Assembly: GCA_038087015.1 (NCBI GenBank)
Contig: JASBNA010000001.1
Location: 2,294,001 to 2,358,000 of the forward strand
Direction: 5' to 3'
From: Cerrena zonata
Lineage: Eukaryota > Basidiomycota > Agaricomycetes > Polyporales > Cerrenaceae
DNA length: 64,000 nucleotides
The first letter of the stretch is position 1. Every line of letters begins with the position of its first letter. The translations under genes and the position numbers were made by a program. The notes below the pieces were generated by a model. That model was not told the origin of the DNA. It saw nothing but the letters and a program-made list of their open reading frames with translations, and searched no databases. Shown in pieces: positions 45,501 to 57,583 of the stretch.

Positions 45501-46171
45501 AACCTCTGTTTACCATCTATACAGACCCGTGTTTCAATCCCGTCTGATGTCCGAGTAACAGCTTGACAACAAGTACAATACTAAATGAATGCATTTCATT
45601 TCGCTGGGATGGTTACATACCGAAGATGACCGGGGGAATGTAGTAGTTACGAAAAAGAGAGTCGATTAGATATGACTGTTTGCTATCAGGCCATACCACG
45701 CCTAAACGCAGAGTAAGGATTAGCAGCTCATCGCTATAACGAATGGCCAGATTTGTGGGAGTGTAGGAGTCGAAGGCAAGTAGAAGGCGTAGATTTCAAG
45801 AGAGCATGTTTTACGAGCTTGCAAACTAATACGAATAATACATACCTCGTTGATACTCTGGTTCAAGGTCTATCATTCCATTTTTCATTTGATCTGCAAA
45901 GGGTACTTTAGTGGATTACCACCGAAGGTTTAGAACCTTGGCGTACTGTAAAGGGCTGAAGCGGGATATGAAGTATTCCGAGGAGGAGCGAGAGTATTGG
46001 TGAGCTATTGAGACATTTTCTTAATACCTATGGCTTTAATATGAGCGGCCACTGAAGACGCACGCGATATTCAGGTTTTGTCTTCTTTTTCCTTGGGGTT
46101 TGTTTCTTCGGAACATATTCATCTTCGGAGGAAATTTCGGTCAAATCTGACTCTATGTCAGACAGCGACAT
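42501..46171 (-). CDS. DUF262 (GmrSD N-terminal, ParB-like) protein with long disordered RGG-type tail
   Basis: The start at 46171 gives MSLSDIESDLTEISSEDEYV and a basic patch (KKQTPRKKKTKPEYRV). Short exons then build the DUF262 core: QMKNGMIDLEPEYQR, GVVWPDSKQSYLIDSLFRNY, YIPPVIFAVTRTSDGIE, the signature CIDGKQRLTSILRFMEGK, LWFKQPSGPRKPILPRQY and QIPCVEYDTLSDDQEREIFQ. The main exon continues ERMQALIGPYPELARDVQRK and EWSDGRGRDFQCIASMIYLI. From about residue 400 the protein is disordered: bipartite basic signals (FLKKRKKLKRKRDE), then Ser/Pro/Gln-rich sequence, and a tail of Arg/Gly repeats (DYRGRGRSGGRWDGRDRDRG). In bacteria DUF262 is the NTPase or ParB-like half of the GmrSD modification-dependent restriction enzyme; no DUF1524 nuclease half is attached here. 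Probably nuclear and RNA- or DNA-associated; role unknown. Starts are 229 bp apart from divergent SMC2. Confidence 0.88.
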
Positions 46172-46364
46172 TGTGCTGTGACCGTAAGTAAAAGCTGGGC
46201 AGAGTAAGAGATGGCGGTAAGAAGAAAGGAAGGTTTCAGAGTGCGTTTCTGCCTCACGAATCACGATCGTCGGATAGGGTATATTCAAAGTCTCGTCTCG
46301 CTTCTTGTGCGGCATCTCTTCATGACCGGCGTCAAGGTCATGTGCTTCAATTCTCCTCTGATGC

Positions 46365-46380
46365 ACGCGTCGCGTCGCGT
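46365..46380. promoter_or_regulatory. Overlapping MCB-like CGCGT repeats upstream of SMC2
   Basis: ACGCGT at 46365-46370 is followed directly by CGCGTCGCGT, giving three phased CGCGT units ending 21 bases before the SMC2 ATG. ACGCGT is the MluI cell-cycle box bound by MBF (Mbp1/Swi6-type) factors for G1/S transcription in yeasts. The same 229-bp interval serves the divergent DUF262 gene. Function here is inferred; isolated ACGCGT hexamers also occur elsewhere in the window. Confidence 0.4.
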
Positions 46381-46400
46381 ACTCACTTCTGTCTCTAACA

Positions 46401-49400
46401 ATGCGGATCGAAGAACTCGTTCTCGAAGGTACGGAGACCAATTTTGTACCTCAATATAATCAATTCAATATATATGTATAGGCTTCAAGTCGTACCCTGT
46501 ACGAACACAAATCACAGGATGGGATACCTCATTCAACGCTATCACTGGTCTCAATGGCTCAGGAAAGTCTAACATTTTGGACGCAATATGTTTCGTGCTC
46601 GGTATCACAAACATGACATCAGTGAGTGCATACACATCAAAGGTGTGGTGTTTCTTTATGCTAACATCTTCCATTCAGATGCGTGCACAAAACCAACAAG
46701 ATCTCATTTATAAGAGAGGTCAAGCCGGTGTCACTAAAGCGAGCGTTACCATCGTATTTGACAACTCGGATAGGGCAACAAGCCCTGTGGGCTTGGAGAA
46801 CTGCACGCAGATCACCGTTACACGACAGGTGAGCTCTTCCACTACTAACTCATATCCCAAACTCTAAATGTGTTCCACCAGATCGCCATTCCCAATATCT
46901 CAAAGTACCTTCTCAATGGCCACAAGTCTACGCAACACACCATTCAAAATCTCTTCCAAAGTGTTCAGTTGAACATCAATAACCCGAATTTCTTGATTAT
47001 GCAGGGCCGTATCACGAAGGTAGCTCTCATATTCAAAGATATCGAGTACTTCTAAAGCTCACTTCCATAGGTGCTTAACATGAGACCACAAGAAATCTTG
47101 GGTATGGTCGAAGAAGCTGCCGGTACCCGTATGTTCGAAGAGCGTAAAGACAAAGCCAAGAAAACCATGGGCAAGAAGGAAAAGCGTGTTCAAGAAATCA
47201 CTTCTCTCCTTGTCGAAGAAATCACCCCCAAACTTGACACCTTGCGAGAAGAGAAGCGTGCCTTCCTTCAGTGGCAAAAGTCATGTTCTGAACTCGAACG
47301 TATAGGTCGAGTTCTCCGTGCGTGGGAATGGACAGAGGCGAAACACCGGGTGGAATCCAAAGAGGCCGAAGTAGCAGAGAAGGAGAAGGATATCGGCAAG
47401 GCACGAAAAGGAAAGGCGAAGGATCAGAAGGAGATCGAGGCCGCAGAGAAGGAGTCGGAGGCCGTAGTCGCTCAACGGGAGAGGGAGCTGAAAAAAGGAG
47501 GGAAGTACAAGAAGCTGGAAGAGGATGTCGGCGAGCTCGAGAAGGCAGTTGTGAAGCTGAAGACACAGGTCGACCTGAGAAAGGGTACTATCGATGACGA
47601 AGTGAAAAAGACCTCAGAACTCGAAGCTGAACTTGCAGAAGTACGTTCCTCTACTGCTGGTTTTACATTGTTAGGCTCATTTTCTTCCAGACAGAGCGCC
47701 TGCTTGACGAGAAACGCACTCAAGTCGAGAAGCTCTCCTCCAAACATGCTTCCGTCAAAGAGAAACACACTGAACTCCAAACAGCTCTCGCCAGCTCTGA
47801 AGAGCTTCTTCAAACTCTCCTCACTGGTCTCTCGTCTCGCAAGGATGGCCAGAATGGCGGTGGATACATGGGACAACTCGCCGAAGCTCGTAGCCGTATT
47901 GCTCAAGCAGAAACGGAAGCAGAGCAAAGTCGGGTAAAGCTAACCATGAACGAGAAAGAGTTGAAGGCGCTGCAAGCTAAGTGGAAGGAAGTCGAGAGGG
48001 AAGCTGGAGACGGCCGTAAGCAATTAGATGCGATGCAGGCTGAGATTGGGAAATTCAGGAAGAAGGTCGCTGACAGTGGATGGAGCTCGGAGAAGGAGCA
48101 GGAGGTCGAGAACGCTCTTCGGGATGCCAGAACAGAAGTTCGCCGTTTGACAGAGGTAAGTGCTGAATCGCATCAAACCCATTCACAAGTTTATGACATA
48201 TCGTATAGGAACGCGATGCTGTCAAACAACGGCTTTCATTCCTCAACTTCGATTACGCAACTCCTTCGCCCCACTTCGACAGATCGAAGGTGAAAGGTCT
48301 TGTTGCTTCATTGGTATCTCTCGAACCGGCAAACTACAACAAATCTACTGCTCTTGAGATCACTGCCGGTGCCCGTCTTTACAATGTTGTTGTCGAGAAT
48401 GAAGGCGTCGGTAAGGAACTTCTACAAAACGGTCGTCTGAAGAAACGTGTTACTATTATTCCGTTAAACAAGATCAACGCGTCCAGGATGGCAGGAGGAG
48501 TACGTCTAATATACTCTATGATTTCTTAACTTCTACACATACTGAAGTCCTCTTCAGAAACTCCAAGCCGCACAGAAACTCGCTCCGGGCAAAGTTAACC
48601 TTGCTCTATCCCTTGTTGGCTACCCAGAGGAAGTCTCCAACGCCATGGCGTACGTCTTTGGTGAAACTCTCATCTGTGACGACGCAGAAACCGCCAAGGC
48701 CGTCACTTTCCATCCCTCGGTCGGTGGTGCCAAATCTGTCACCTTGGATGGTGATGTCTACGATCCTTCTGGTACTCTCAGTGGCGGTTCTGCGCCCAGC
48801 AGCAGCGGTACCCTCGTCAAGGTCCAAGAACTATTGGACGTCGAGAGACGATTGGGCGAGGCTCGTGGGCGTCTGCAGATTCTAGAACGCGACTACGAAA
48901 AGAACAGGGCGGGTAGAGAGAAATGGAAAGGGATGGCGAAGGAGCTTGATATCAAAGAGCATGAGATGAAGCTTCTCGAGGAGCAAGTTGGTGGAAGCAA
49001 CGCAGCCCGTGTAAGTGGACCTAACATCGGCGTTTATCTTATACTTATGACCGTATAATATCCGTAGGTTGGTGCTGAGGTTGAAGCCAAGAAGCAGCTA
49101 ATCGAGGAACTCAAGGCTACCGTGAAGAACGCACAGGAGAAGCAAAAGACCGCTAAGGATGAAGTCAAGAAACTCGAAAAGGATATGGATGAGTTCAAGA
49201 ACAACAAGGAGGGTAAGATCGACGAACTTAAAGTAAATCATCCATTCTCTCGACGGTATAAAACAGGTGTTGACTGTCTGAACATTGGTAGGCTAGCGTT
49301 ACGAAGCAGAAGGCTGCTTTGCAAAAGCACACAGTAGTCTTGAAAACTCAACAGAAGGACGTCCAAACTGCCACTCTGGAACTTGGTGAGATATGTATAC

Positions 49401-50768
49401 TGAAAGTCATTTCATCGTTGTATACTGACAACACACATTAGAGCAAATGGAGACAGACATCCAAGGTTCCAAGGATAACATCTCCGAAGCGCGAGCGAGT
49501 GTTGCGAAACTTCAGAAGGAAATGAGCAAACTCGAAGCAGAGTTGGCCTCCAAAGAGGCCGAGTTTGCAAAGGCAGAGCGGAAACTGGCTGAGGAGCGGG
49601 CTACTCTCACCCGATTCGACAACGAACTTAAAGAGCTTGAGAAGATTATCAAGGCGAAGAAACAGGCTATTTCAGATGCCGACCTACACATCAAGGCACT
49701 TGAGCATGACGTCCAAACTCTTGCTAAGGAGCAGACTACTGCCGCCAACTTTGTTACCAACCTCGAGAAGCAGCATGAGTGGATCACTGAGGAGCATGAG
49801 TACGTTGCATATATTGTATATTGGGTCGGAAACATGGAGCTGACATCTTTTACCAAGACAATTCGGTCAACCTGGAGGGCAATACGATTTCGCTTCTATT
49901 GACGTCCACAGACTAAGGGACAAAGCTAGGGAGCTTGAAGCTCAACAGAAAGGAATGAAGAAAAAGATCAATCCCAAGGTCATTAACATGATCGACAGGT
50001 GAGCTCGGTCAATTTATAAATAGACCACAGATAGGAGATTCTAACATGCTCAACCACGCAGCGTTGAGAAAAAAGAAGCCTCTCTAAAGAAGATGTTGGC
50101 TACCGTGCTCAAAGACAAAGAGAAGATCGAGCAGACGATTGAGGAACTCGATCGGTACAAGCTTGATGCCCTTGAGAAGACATGGTCAAAAGTAAACGGG
50201 TAGGCCGAATCTCCCCATGACTTTCACCGCTAGTTTTCTCAAACACCAATTCTCAGGGACTTCGGTGCTATTTTTGCAGAGTTACTCCCAGGAAACTTTG
50301 CCAAGCTTCAGCCACCTGATGGCCAAGACCTCACACAGGGACTTGAAGTCAAGGTCCAGCTTGGCTCCGTATGGAAGCAGAGCTTAACGGAACTCAGTGG
50401 TGGTCAACGGTATGGCAGTCTTCTAGTCGACTTTCTGATAACGTATCTGATTTCACGGACGGGTGTTTTCATTCAGGTCCCTTATCGCTCTCTCCTTAAT
50501 CATGTCTCTCCTGCAGTTCAAACCTGCTCCCATGTACATTCTGGATGAGATCGACGCCGCCCTGGATCTGTCGCATACTCAACATATCGGACAGCTCTTC
50601 CGGACGCGATTCAAAGGCTCACAATTCATCGTTGTCAGTTTGAAGGAAGGGTTGTTCACTAACGCTAACGTTCTCTTCCGTACGCGTTTCCGAGACGGTA
50701 CCTCTGTTGTCGAGCGCACCGCGCAACGAAGCACAAGTTCTTTGTACGACAACAATGGTAGGTCGTGA
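46401..50768 (+). CDS. SMC2: Condensin subunit SMC2
   Basis: Core ATPase of condensin, which pairs with SMC4 to compact mitotic chromosomes. Exon 1 is 28 nt (MRIEELVLE) and is spliced to [20 protein letters not shown]. The Walker A is [20 protein letters not shown]. Then [40 protein letters not shown] and [16 protein letters not shown], all SMC2 hallmarks. Two long Lys/Glu-rich coiled-coil arms flank the hinge ([27 protein letters not shown] region, [50 protein letters not shown]). The C-terminal head has [20 protein letters not shown] (signature) and [18 protein letters not shown] (Walker B, D-loop), then [20 protein letters not shown]. About thirteen introns join in phase. The stop is taken at 50768 after YDNNGRS; a GTAGGT inside this end could be another donor, so the last few residues are uncertain. 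Confidence 0.95.
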
Positions 50769-51362
50769 CCAAGGCCAGGGCTGCTGGGCGGTGTTGTGTC
50801 ATAGATAACGATGCTATTCATTCTTCTTTGTGCCTTTTCATTATACCTTTTCCCATCTCAGAACTTCTCGTAGTGCTTGGTGTAACGCTTCCCGCCTGTT
50901 GTAATATTGGTATCATGTATAACTATAATTCACGCTTCAAGAGTCAGCACTTTTAATAAGCTCGTTCGGCAAATAATTGAAGTACAGGGGTATAGCACAT
51001 CGTGCTTCTAATTTCGCCGTTGCGTCGACGTCACACGATTGGTAGCAATGACCAGGTCATCCCGTAACTCCCGTTTGATTTGGTTTGATGTCCGAATTCG
51101 CCACAAATGCAAGCATGCAGTCCCTGAGTACTGCAAGATGTCACCATGCTCACTACGACGCCACCAGTAACGAGAGGTATGGCACGTTCTGCGAAAACTG
51201 AGATGAATCACACGGTTGCATCATGCTGTTTTTCATTCAGAACTCGAGACAGAAAAGTTGAGTATCCATTAGAGTCGCGTAGGGTAATATGCAATATAGA
51301 ATGTCAAGGTATCATCGATGCATCATCTGACACCGGGTGCTGTCAATCGCGAAATTGCTTGT
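50769..51362. other. Intergenic between convergent SMC2 and KSH1
   Basis: No motif-bearing ORF or repeat seen; holds the two 3' flanks. Confidence 0.5.
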
Positions 51363-51743
51363 TTATTGAACCAAAATCGTGATAGCCATAGCAATACACG
51401 CAAATGCGACATAAGGAGACAATCGTTCCCCTGTTCATATGATGATAAGACCATGTTTCCTAAAGAGAGTGAGATTCAAACTCACCGATACGTGCAGACA
51501 TCCAAAATAACCCCAGGAACCTGTTCAGGCCTTGGTGAACCATTTGTTGCTTGATAAGGAGACCGAACTCACCCTTCCTTGTTCCGATCTATCAGACGTG
51601 GCGCGACCGCACGGACATAGGCACAAGTGCAGATTGTGAGGAGAATGACGAGCAAGAGGGACTGGAAATTGAACAGAGCAGACTAGACGACAAAGTCAGT
51701 TAGACCAAAAACACCTGGCAGTAGTGGTCATTATACAGACCAT
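51363..51743 (-). CDS. KSH1: Kish / Ksh1 early secretory pathway protein (TMEM167 family)
   Basis: A hidden small gene recovered from splice sites. Exon 1 is the ATG alone (51743-51741). Exon 2 (51682-51573) encodes [20 protein letters not shown] and [17 protein letters not shown]. Exon 3 (51520-51486) encodes [12 protein letters not shown]. Exon 4 (51430-51363) encodes [20 protein letters not shown], then Q and the stop. All phases agree; the 72-aa product has the two transmembrane helices, the APRLIDRNK loop and the FW-x-ARIGERLSP block that define the highly conserved Kish family. Yeast Ksh1 is essential for early secretion at the Golgi. Because the start codon stands alone in its exon, an ORF search cannot find the N-terminus. 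Divergent from the OPT transporter, 1.5 kb apart. Confidence 0.93.
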
Positions 51744-53236
51744 GGTTAAGTTGAGTCCACCGGGAACTTCAATACGGCGGAAAAGGGTTTTGGTCCTAGA
51801 TTGATGGCACTGAAGGCCAAGAGAGGATGCACAGTGGCATGCAAAGTGGAAGAAGTGGTCAAGAGAAGACGTGTAACCTTAGTGCAATACGTCGTGCACA
51901 GTCCGCGTCAATCCAGGGTGACGCCCAACTTGATATGTACCACCAAGTTCATCGGCCAGCAAGGGCGCCGAAATTGTGGGTTATTGTGGTATCCTATGTT
52001 TTCAACTTCATACGATACGTATCTATGACTCATTCCCTTTTCATTGAGTCTAATCGCCCCTACACCTCTTTCTGTATTGCAACAACATCCTACGCTGGAA
52101 ATTGGCACATTCGATTCCGAAGATTTTCCCTTTCCTTTCTTCTTCCGTTGATTCTTCGAAGCAGGTCAAGTTTGTTCCATGGACTCCATCTCCTTAATCA
52201 CACATACTGCATTCAAGATATGGGCTCGATTCGAGCTAACATGGTTACCAGTCGGTCACTGCGTGATGTATCACACGACGCTGAATTCACAGGCTTGTGG
52301 ACAGGACATTCCTCGCAAGGCTAACTCTGAACGCAAGTGTGGAGAGGTCAGCCACACAACGTTTCGGTTCCCCGTCTCTCTCTTCTTTAGTTCTCCTGTC
52401 TGCGTGGGTCTGAAGCGCTCGATGGTGTCTCTAATGATCATCCGCTAACACCAGGTCGATGTCGTTATCTGAACATATGCCAATGCAATATGAGAAGTTT
52501 TCTGCTTCCCGCACTGTATCCGTTTGTTTGGAAGCCACATGTGATCGACAAATCACAGCTGACTGTTCTTGCTAGACGACGGGACGTTTGTGAGGCTTTC
52601 GGATACATTATCGTACTATCTGCGCATAACAATTCTAGGATAACACCACTCGCACCGGTGTCTTATTGTTTATCTTGGTATCTTGGCCCGAATCCACCGA
52701 CCGTATGTGTATGTCTAGGTTTCCACAGCAGGTTTCTACCTGTTCTTACTATCGTGCGGCTCGTGGCATGGACCCGCTGATCGATTCATGTTGCGCAATA
52801 TTACCCCGGCGGAACGCTACAGAAGATGTGATCGGTGCAATGTGTTCTTCCAAAATGAATGGAGCACACAGATCCAAGATTTCCGTTGGCCCGGAAACAC
52901 CCTGGGTTGTAGGCTTGGCTCAAGTCGGTTCGTAAAAACGGCGTGTGTAGTTTTTCCCTCATACCCCTTTAGATCCCTGACATCTCCAATGGATACATGT
53001 GCTCTCCGGCGAAGCTCTATATCGTCCCCATGCCTTATCGAATCTTGAGATGTTCTACATTGATCATCCCGTGAAGATGCATCACTCTGTCGAGTCGCGA
53101 AGCACACTGTTCTGTCAAAAATCTCACCCCTGGCGAGCTGCTTATCATCCGGCCAAGCCAACATGGATGTGTTATAATCCGAGCTGCAGAATTCTTGGAT
53201 TCCCAGTTCGTCTTGGGCTTGTGCAATTTTGCCAAC
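51744..53236. other. Intergenic, 1.5 kb between divergent KSH1 and OPT genes
   Basis: Several ORFs of 60-165 codons exist but none has motifs, coding-like composition or splice support. Should contain the promoters of both neighbours. No repeats noted. Confidence 0.5.
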
Positions 53237-56188
53237 CATGTCTTCGAAGAGCTCCGTGAACGAGAAAGTCGACGCCGAGAAGCAGCAGGGTCAGTATTTA
53301 CTGTACTACCTACCCACTGCTTAGCCTAACACTAATCTATCGCACTAGTTCATGATGCTATTCCAGTTGCGGAGTTCGACGATCCCAACCTCGACAAGGA
53401 CGCCACCGCTTTTGGTGGGTGTCAAGATATCACTTCCACTGATTACGGCATATTTATCTTTTCGCAGAGGAGGACTCTCCGTACCCAGAGGTCCGCTCAG
53501 CGGTGGCCAACACGGACGACCCAGATCTCCCTGTGAATACTCTCCGGGCCTGGGTCATTGGAACAATCTGGGCTATCATCATCCCCGGATTGAATCAGTT
53601 CTTCTTCTTTAGGTACCCCTCCGTCGTCGTCAATGCAGTATGTTCATCGTCTTTTTCCCGAGTCTGGCATGTAATTGATTGTGCAATCAGGTCGTGGCAC
53701 AACTGCTCGCATTCCCCCTTGGACGAGCATGGGCTCGATTCCTGCCCAATGTCAAGATCTTTGGTATTTCCTTGAACCCCGGTCCTTTCAACGTCAAGGA
53801 GCATGTCCTTATCACCATGATGGCAACCGTTGGCTACCAGTCAGCATACGCGGTAAGCATATTGATTAGACCAATTCTTATCGCAACTCTGACGCATATA
53901 TAGACGGATATTATTGCGGTTCAACGGGTATACTACAACCAAGTATACAACTTTGCTTATCAATGGATGGTCGTGATGAGCACCCAACTGGTATGATCCA
54001 CAAAAGTGAAATTGAACGCATATACTCACAAATAGCATCTATAGATTGGTTTCTCAATCGGAGGTATCACTCGTCGCTTCCTCGTCTCACCTCCTTCCAT
54101 GATCTGGCCCAACGCCCTCGTCACTTGCGCACTGTTCAACACCCTCCATGCTAAGCAATATGCCGGTATGGGTAGCAGAGGCGGTATCTCCCGAGAACGC
54201 TTCTTCTTCTACGTATTCCTCGCCAGTGGTGTCTGGTACATTTTCCCCGGGTATCTCTTCAGTGCTCTCAGTTACTTCTCCTGGGTCTGTTGGATTGCCC
54301 CCAAGAACATCGTTGTCAACCAGCTCTTCGGTGTTATCTCCGGATTGGGTATGTCCTTGGTCACCTTCGATTGGTCACAAATCGCATACATTGGATCCCC
54401 ATTGGCAACTCCTTGGTGGGCCATCGCTAACGTCGCATTCAGTTTCGTTTTGTTCTACTGTAAGTGATAGTACATTTGCCTCCAATCATCTGTTCACAAT
54501 TATGTTTTATTAGGGATCCTCACGCCCATCCTCTACTACACCAACACTTGGTACGCTAAGTGGATGCCTATCTCATCTCGTACCTCCTTCGACAACACCG
54601 GCAAGTCTTACCAAGTTCGCCGTATCCTCACCGACCACGCCACCCTCGATGTTGAGAAATACAAGGCATACTCGCCTTTGTTGCTCTCTACGACCTTCGC
54701 TATTTCCTACGGCCTCTCTTTCGCTGCTATCACCGCAACCATCATGCATACGATCCTCTTCTACCGCAAGCAGATTTGGACTCAGGCTCGCCGTTCCCTC
54801 TCCGAACAAGCCGATATTCATGCTAGGTTGATGTCCAGATATCCTCAGGTACCCGATTGGTGGTACATTATTGTCTTCCGTAAGTAATCATAAACTTGAA
54901 ACCCGGTTTCATTTCTGACACGAACGACCGTAGTTTCGATGTTCGTCTTCGGTATCATTTCCATCGAAGTCTGGGATACCCAAATGCCAGTTTGGGCATT
55001 TGTTTTGGCTCTGGTTCGTACCTTTACCGCATTGGTCAAGGGTAATACATCAATCTGACGGTCAATAATATAGATTATTGGATTCCTCTACACCATCCCC
55101 GTCGGTATCATCCAGGCTATCACTAACCAGCAAGTCGGCTTGAACGTCATCACTGAGCTTATCATTGGTTACTTGCTCCCCGGCAAGCCCATTGCTATGA
55201 TGATGTTCAAGACTTGGGGATACATCACCATGGCTCAAGCTTTGCAATTCACTAACGACTTCAAGGTCGGTCATTACATGAAGATCCCGTACGTATCGCT
55301 TTCACAGTTTTAGCGTCGTACTGTCATACTTATCTACCGATTCTAGACCCAAGACATTGTTCCTTGCCCAGGTTTTCGCCACCGTCATCGCTGGAACTGT
55401 TCAACTTGGTGTCCAAGCCTGGATGTTCACAAACATCGAGGATATGTGCACGCCCACCCAGAAGGATCACTTCATCTGCCCCGGTACTCAAGTTTTCGGT
55501 ACTGCTTCTATCATCTGGGGTGTCATCGGCCCCGCCAGGCAATTCTCCCAGGGTCAAATCTACTAGTAAGTCGTTGTTCTCATTTTCCATCGTGACAGTA
55601 TCTAACGGATAATCTACAGCGGCTTGGTCTTCTTCTTCCTCGCTGGTGCTATCCTCCCCGTCATCGGATACCTTATTCACATGAAGTGGCCCGATTCAAT
55701 CATCAAATACATCAACTTCCCCGTAATGTTCAGCGGTCTCGGATCCATCCCTCCCGCAAACGCGACCAACTACGTCCCTTGGGCGATCGTTGGTTTCATC
55801 TTCAACTTCGTCATCCGCAGGCGTCACTTCTCCTGGTGGACAAAATACAACTGTAAGCTTGCTGTCTTTCTCTTGATGTCGTTTTTGGTATCTGACTGTT
55901 TGTGCCCCCCACGTAGATGTTTTGTCCGCTGCACTTGATGCTGGAGTTGCGGTGTCGATTGTTCTCATCTTCTTCTGCCTTCAGTACCCACTGAATGGTA
56001 ATATTGGTGCGAACAACATCATGGTATGGTGGGGTAACACCGTCTATGCCAATACATTGGATGCGGAAGCCACACGCTTCTACACGCTTGCGCCAGGTGA
56101 AACCTTTGGGTATGTTTTCATCTCTCTACTTCTCAAGATTCCAACAACTTACTGACGACGTTGTGTTTCTAGACCTACCACCTGGTAA
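53237..56188 (+). CDS. Oligopeptide transporter (OPT family, isp4/Opt-like)
   Basis: A proton-coupled plasma-membrane importer of tetra/pentapeptides or glutathione-like peptides. The ATG at 53237 gives MSSKSSVNEKVDAEKQQ. Many short exons join in phase: VHDAIPVAEFDDPNLDKD, EEDSPYPEVRSAVANTDDPD, TLRAWVIGTIWAIIIPGLNQ, then the family NPG motif GISLNPGPFNVKEHVLITMM. Later parts include NALVTCALFNTLHAKQY, SRERFFFYVFLASGVWYIFP, NQQVGLNVITELIIGYLLPG, the KIPPR-equivalent HYMKIPPKTLFLAQ, WAIVGFIFNFVIRRRHFSWW and NNIMVWWGNTVYANT. The last exon (G)PTTW-stop ends at 56188. Total about 750 aa and twelve or more membrane segments. KIPPR is KIPPK here, a conservative change. All landmarks are present and no break was seen. 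Substrate is not predictable. Confidence 0.93.
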
Positions 56189-57516
56189 TCTCAGTAATCA
56201 TTTTTTAAACCTTTTAATGATATAGTCTTATATGCGGATTCATTTTTTTTATGACGGGCATGTATTTGTACTTACGATTGTGATCGATACGCATTTTCTT
56301 CTTTTCACGTTTGGAAAGCAAACTTTGGAGTCAAAAAAGATCAACGTTGTTAGGGATTAGGAGTATTCGGTACTCACTTTTATGTTTTGTTGTAATTAAT
56401 TTGGCAATATTATTCCATTAAACTCTCTACACGTGTTGACGAAAGTATGAATATTGTGACTTATACAATAAATGAGAATACAAAATCTGATCGTGATAAG
56501 GACGAAGGGGGGTTTTGGATATGCAAGTTCTCTTGAAGCAGTAAGCGGATATAATTGAGTTTATATTCCTGTAGAAATTAGTCCAAATAATTCCCATCCT
56601 GAGTTGCCGACATGAATCGGACCTTGGACATATTACCACTCATATTCTGACAGTTGAACAAACGCCACTACGCCAGAAGACTTCGACCTGAGCAGTTCGC
56701 GGGTAGGACGGCCTTCAAATCAAGTAAAAGTCCTGTGAACAAGATACAATGATGTTGTGGGTAATACAAGGAATCTTCTTGGCCGGAATGAGAACAATGA
56801 GAGATAGATGCTCTATTCTTGACGAGAAACAGGATATATATGCGTTCTACCCTTCTTCATCCCTAAGGCCTGGGAGGGTGTGATCGTCTCTGAAAGTGAA
56901 GTTTTCGGCATTGATGTCGAAGTCTCGTTCATCAGTAAGAGAAAAATGTTCGAGTCAGGGATTTCCCCGTAAAGCAAAACAAGAAGTATAAATCCACCTA
57001 AATGAAAGCCTGGAAAAGGTGTAACTAGTTGGTACCGCAATCGACTCACATAGTTCCAGTTGTTCATTGTTCATTACGAGCCGAATTTGATTTGAATTTG
57101 ACTTTGCATATGTTGATTGCAAGGTTGCTCCACCTGGAGTTTCTCCCCGCATGTGCAGTGGGTGCATATATAGAACAGTGTTACACTGTTTGAAAGATTC
57201 GTTCGAGAAATTGACAATCACAGTTGTACATTCGAGGGGCAAGCTGGTCCGACGCACTGAACGTTCATGATGGCATCGTCTCCAGACAGGCCGATAATAT
57301 ATTGATGAGGTACGGCTTACATCAGCCATCAGCCTAACCCGTATTTGGCTTGGCGACAGGGCTCCAAGCGTGCGCAGCGGAAACGGCTGAGTCGGGGCTG
57401 TGCTTGCCTCCATAATAAACCTCTTCCTCGACCTACCGTCATTCCTCTTCTCTCCTGGACACCTCTCTTCTCTTTTTACGCTTGTTCACTTTACGACCCT
57501 TATCAGTTTACACTGT
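56189..57516. other. Intergenic, 1.3 kb, no confident gene
   Basis: 3' flank of OPT and 5' flank of the PPxY protein. A weak minus-strand two-exon possibility at about 56813-57077 is noted under rejected items. Confidence 0.45.
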
Positions 57517-57583
57517 ATGATGACGAGTATGTTTGCCTCCCTATCATTTTGCCGATCGATCTGACCCTAAACGCACAGGTCGT

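Noticed and set aside
52817..53239. 140-codon minus-strand ORF upstream of the OPT gene
   Set aside because: No recognisable motif and overlaps the OPT start on the other strand.
56813..57077. Possible two-exon minus-strand gene (MNNEQLELC joined to FHLGGFILLVLLYGE)
   Set aside because: A splice pair exists and one hydrophobic stretch is present, but the peptide is short, unrecognised and lacks any other support.
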